Origin: JACDBD01 sp050743385
Lineage (GTDB): Bacteria > Actinomycetota > Acidimicrobiia > IMCC26256 > JACDBD01
DNA: 8,207 nt
NCBI GenBank assembly: GCA_050743385.1
Contig: JBOGFJ010000109.1
Location: 1 to 8,207 of the forward strand
Reading direction: 5' to 3'
In this document: positions 6,212 to 8,207 of the stretch, in pieces
Layout of the letters: each line of letters begins with the position of its first letter
Numbering within the stretch: position 1 is the first letter of the stretch
Notes under the pieces: generated by a model
What the model saw: the letters and a program-made list of their open reading frames with translations, nothing else
Told to the model about the DNA's origin: nothing
Databases searched by the model: none
Position numbers and translations under genes: made by a program

Positions 6212-7564
6212 ATGGCGCAGGACCTGTTCGGGAGCGCGCTGGAGGAGCGGCTGCGGCGGCGGGCGCCGTTGGCAGCTCGCCTGCGGCCGCGCTCGCTCGA
6301 CGAAGTCGTGGGCCAGGCGCATCTGTTGGGCCCGGGCAAGCCGCTCCGGGTGCTGATCGAAGCCGACCGGCTCTCGTCCGTCATCCTCTGGGGCCCGCCC
6401 GGCACGGGCAAGACCACCATCGCCCGCCTCATCGCGGGCGTCACCGCCAAGGCGTTCGAGCCGCTCTCGGCCGTCTCCGCGGGCGTGAAGGACGTGCGCG
6501 AGATCGTCGAGCGGGCCCGCGCCCGCCTCGGCGAGCACGGCCAGGGCACGATCCTGTTCCTCGACGAGGTTCACCGTTTCAACCGCACGCAGCAGGACGC
6601 GCTCCTCCCGCACGTCGAGGAAGGGCTCCTCGTCCTCATCGGCGCGACCACCGAGAACCCGTTCTTCTCGCTCACCGCGCCGCTGCTGTCGCGCTCGATG
6701 CTGTTCCGGCTCGAGCCTCTCGACACCGCCGACGTGCGCGCGCTGCTCGAGTCGGCCCGTACCGACGCCGACCGCGGTCTCGGCGACGAACGGGCCGACA
6801 TCGACGCCGACGCCCTCGAGCATCTCGTCGACCGCTCCGAAGGCGACGCCCGCCACGCACTCACCTCACTCGAAGTTGCGCACGGCCTCGCGCTCGAGGC
6901 CGGTCGCGGCCGCATCACGCTCGACGACGCCGAGTCGGCGCTCGCCATGCGCGCCCTCCGCTACGGCGACGACGAGCACTACGACGTGTTGTCGGCGTTC
7001 ATCAAGAGCATCCGCGGCTCCGACCCCGATGCGGGCCTCTACTGGCTGGCCCGCATGCTCGAAGCCGGTGAAGATCCCCGCCTCGTCGCCCGCCGCCTCG
7101 TGATCCTCGCCTCCGAGGACGTCGGGATGGCCGACCCGCAGGCGCTGCTCGTCGCCGACGCGGCAGCACGTGCGGTCGAGTTCGTCGGTATGCCGGAAGC
7201 CGGCCTCAACCTCGCCCAGGCGGTCATCCACCTCGCGCTGAGCCCGAAGTCGAACTCGGTGGTGAGTGGGCTCGGCGCGGCTGCCGCCGACGTGCGCGAC
7301 CAACCGGCCGGGGCGGTCCCCGCACATCTTCGCGACTCCCATTACCCTGGCGCACGCAAACTGGGCCACGGGGAGGGCTACGTGTACCCGCACGACGCAC
7401 CGACCGGATGGGTACCCCAGGAGTACCGGCCCGCCGACGTCGCCGACCGCGTCTACTACCGGCCCGGCGGCCAGGGCGCGGAGGCGGGTGTGGCCGAGGT
7501 CCTCGAGCGCCGCCGCTCCCGGGTCCAGAACGAGCAGCGCGAGCAGGAGGACGCCGGCCGGTGA
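6212..7564 (+). CDS. rarA: Replication-associated recombination protein RarA (MgsA/WRNIP1 family AAA+ ATPase)
   Basis: A 450-residue clamp-loader-like AAA+ ATPase of the RarA family, which acts at stalled replication forks and in post-replication gaps. It has an N-terminal LAARLRPRSLDEVVGQAHLL segment typical of the family, Walker A GPPGTGKTT at 61-69, and Walker B ILFLDE at 114-119 followed by the family-typical VHRFNRTQQDALLPHVE. Next come the sensor-1 region GATTENPFFSL and the C-terminal tetramerisation/helical part with LEVAHGLAL, ASEDVGMADPQAL and HYPGARKLGHGEGYVYPHD. The N-terminal DLF could contact a partner, but that is speculation. ATG 6212 is chosen because the family signature begins about 18 residues later and a -10-like hexamer precedes it. 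The frame stays open upstream into the nuclease remnant, but that stretch is an out-of-frame shadow, not a fusion. The stop overlaps the next gene by GTGA. Confidence 0.95.
   Translation: MAQDLFGSALEERLRRRAPLAARLRPRSLDEVVGQAHLLGPGKPLRVLIEADRLSSVILWGPPGTGKTTIARLIAGVTAKAFEPLSAVSAGVKDVREIVERARARLGEHGQGTILFLDEVHRFNRTQQDALLPHVEEGLLVLIGATTENPFFSLTAPLLSRSMLFRLEPLDTADVRALLESARTDADRGLGDERADIDADALEHLVDRSEGDARHALTSLEVAHGLALEAGRGRITLDDAESALAMRALRYGDDEHYDVLSAFIKSIRGSDPDAGLYWLARMLEAGEDPRLVARRLVILASEDVGMADPQALLVADAAARAVEFVGMPEAGLNLAQAVIHLALSPKSNSVVSGLGAAAADVRDQPAGAVPAHLRDSHYPGARKLGHGEGYVYPHDAPTGWVPQEYRPADVADRVYYRPGGQGAEAGVAEVLERRRSRVQNEQREQEDAGR
7545..7550 (+). promoter_or_regulatory. Shine-Dalgarno AGGAGG for the small membrane protein gene
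   Basis: AGGAGG lies inside the end of rarA, ten bases before GTG 7561. It is the strongest ribosome-binding site seen in the window. It decides the start of the small gene at 7561 and shows that internal genes here use Shine-Dalgarno while first genes apparently do not. Confidence 0.6.
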
Positions 7565-7764
7565 TCAAGCGGATGTTCTGGTTCTCGCTCGGCTTCGGCC
7601 TCGGTGTCTTCGCCATGTGGCGCGTCACCCAGGCGGTGCGTACGACGGTCGAGCGGTACCTCCCGGAACCGGTCGTCATGCGCTTGCGCGCCCTCAACGA
7701 CGCCATCGAGGAGCGTCAGCGACTCATCCGCGCGCGCAACCGACCGATGCGCAGCGTGAGCTGA
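7561..7764 (+). CDS. Small single-pass membrane protein, DUF6167-like
   Basis: A 67-residue protein starting at GTG 7561, which overlaps the rarA stop as GTGA and follows an AGGAGG site, so it is probably translated from the rarA mRNA. Residues 5-20 (MFWFSLGFGLGVFAMW) form one hydrophobic segment rich in Gly and aromatic residues. The remainder is a charged, Arg-rich, probably helical tail (RLRALNDAIEERQRLIRARN). The start and the position between rarA and alaS recall a small protein of streptomycetes and relatives (DUF6167), whose N-terminus has a similar FRR-FWF-glycine-rich pattern. I recognise it by pattern and synteny only, and this one is shorter. No function is known. An in-frame ATG at 7573 is an alternative start but would begin inside the membrane segment. 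Confidence 0.75.
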   Translation: MIKRMFWFSLGFGLGVFAMWRVTQAVRTTVERYLPEPVVMRLRALNDAIEERQRLIRARNRPMRSVS

Positions 7765-7765
7765 G

Positions 7766-7782
7766 CCGCCGGCCCCCGGCGG
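7766..7782 (+). terminator. GC-rich hairpin between the small membrane gene and alaS
   Basis: CCGCCGG (7766-7772) and CCGGCGG (7776-7782) form a perfect 7-bp stem with a 3-base loop. It starts one base after the stop codon at 7762-7764 and ends directly at the TACCCT hexamer of alaS. With no T-run, termination is uncertain. It could equally be an operator-like palindrome in the -35/-10 spacer zone. Confidence 0.35.
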
Positions 7783-7788
7783 TACCCT
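7783..7788 (+). promoter_or_regulatory. Candidate -10 element of alaS (TACCCT)
   Basis: TACCCT fits TANNNT and ends seven bases before ATG 7796, consistent with a leaderless alaS transcript. GGAG at 7789-7792 could be read as a Shine-Dalgarno, but its spacing to the ATG is only three bases, shorter than usual. The leaderless reading is therefore preferred. Confidence 0.5.
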
Positions 7789-7795
7789 GGAGCCG

Positions 7796-8207
7796 ATGCC
7801 CCCGACCTCCGCCGACGAGCTCCGCCGCGCCTTCCTCGACTTCTTCGTCGAGCGCGGCCACACCGAGGTGCCGTCGGCGAGCGTGGTGCCCGTCGACCCG
7901 TCCCTGCTGTTCACGAACGCCGGGATGGTGCCGTTCAAGCCGTACTTCGTCGGTGACGAAACGCCGCCGTACGGCAGGGCAACATCGGTCCAGAAATGCG
8001 TCCGCGCCGGGGGCAAGCACAACGACCTCGAGGAGGTCGGCCGCACGAACCGGCACTTCACGTTCTTCGAGATGCTGGGCAACTTCAGTTTCGGCGACTA
8101 CTTCAAGGACAAGGCGATTCCCTACGCCTGGGAGTTCTACACCGAGGTGCTCGGACTCGACACCGACCGTCTGTGGGTGACGGTTCACGAGAGCGATGAC
8201 GAGGCCG
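7796..8207 (+). CDS. alaS: Alanyl-tRNA synthetase, N-terminal part (cut by the window end)
   Basis: The first 137 residues of AlaRS, the class II enzyme that charges tRNA(Ala). It begins SADELRRAFLDFFVERGH, then has the conserved FTNAGMVPFKPYF, QKCVRAGGKHNDLEEVG and RHFTFFEMLGNFSFGDYFK segments of the catalytic core (motif 1 to motif 2 region). Full-length bacterial AlaRS is about 850-900 residues, so the editing and C-Ala domains lie beyond the window. The frame is open to the last base. ATG 7796 is the natural start, because the conserved N-terminus begins about five residues later. Gene order RarA, small membrane protein, AlaRS is typical of actinobacteria. Confidence 0.96.
   Translation, partial: MPPTSADELRRAFLDFFVERGHTEVPSASVVPVDPSLLFTNAGMVPFKPYFVGDETPPYGRATSVQKCVRAGGKHNDLEEVGRTNRHFTFFEMLGNFSFGDYFKDKAIPYAWEFYTEVLGLDTDRLWVTVHESDDEA

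Noticed and set aside
5465..6212. Target-site duplication or REP-type GTAG tetranucleotide flanking the palindromes
   Set aside because: The outer flanks (CACC on the left, GTAGCA on the right) show no matching direct repeat. A GTAG at 6198-6201 is on the wrong side for a canonical REP and is explained by the rarA promoter region.
1..8207. CRISPR arrays, tRNA or rRNA genes, riboswitches or T-box leaders before the synthetase genes
   Set aside because: No regularly spaced direct repeats or recognisable RNA-gene sequence were seen, and the gaps before hisS and alaS (53 and 31 bases) are too short for a T-box leader.

Overview
The window is a compact, very GC-rich run of housekeeping genes, all on the + strand. 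GTG and ATG starts are mixed, and neighbouring genes overlap by four bases. The gene content and order (stringent-response Rel, HisRS, AspRS, RarA, a small membrane protein, AlaRS) are those of the actinobacterial chromosome around the secDF-rel and rarA-alaS loci, without the genes many actinobacteria keep between them. My best guess is a deep-branching actinobacterium such as Acidimicrobiia. That rests on synteny and protein style, not on a database search.

Layout. Bases 1-141 hold what may be the basic tail of an upstream gene, then a promoter-like site. 142-2385 encodes a full-length bifunctional (p)ppGpp synthetase/hydrolase. 2439-3719 is hisS and 3716-5467 is aspS, joined by an ATGA stop/start overlap. 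5472-6197 is a foreign-looking interval: a damaged gene for an AbiEi-like/DUF559 (Vsr-like) nuclease, bounded by two 45-base imperfect palindromes that are inverted copies of each other. 6212-7564 is rarA. 7561-7764 encodes a 67-residue membrane protein overlapping rarA by GTGA. 7796-8207 is the 5' end of alaS, cut by the window edge.

How the genes work together. Rel senses uncharged tRNA at the ribosome. HisRS, AspRS and AlaRS set tRNA charging, so the aminoacylation/stringent-response theme is coherent. AspRS carries the residues expected of a non-discriminating enzyme, implying Asn-tRNA is made by GatCAB. RarA is a replication-fork/recombination ATPase whose neighbourhood is conserved but whose function is separate.

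Regulation. The four genes that are not start/stop-coupled (rel, hisS, rarA, alaS) each have a TANNNT hexamer ending 6-9 bases before the start codon and no well-placed Shine-Dalgarno. This suggests leaderless mRNAs. The most interesting item is the palindrome-bounded DUF559 cassette between aspS and rarA. It looks like a small mobile or selfish unit, now decaying, whose right palindrome encodes the nuclease C-terminus and abuts the rarA promoter.
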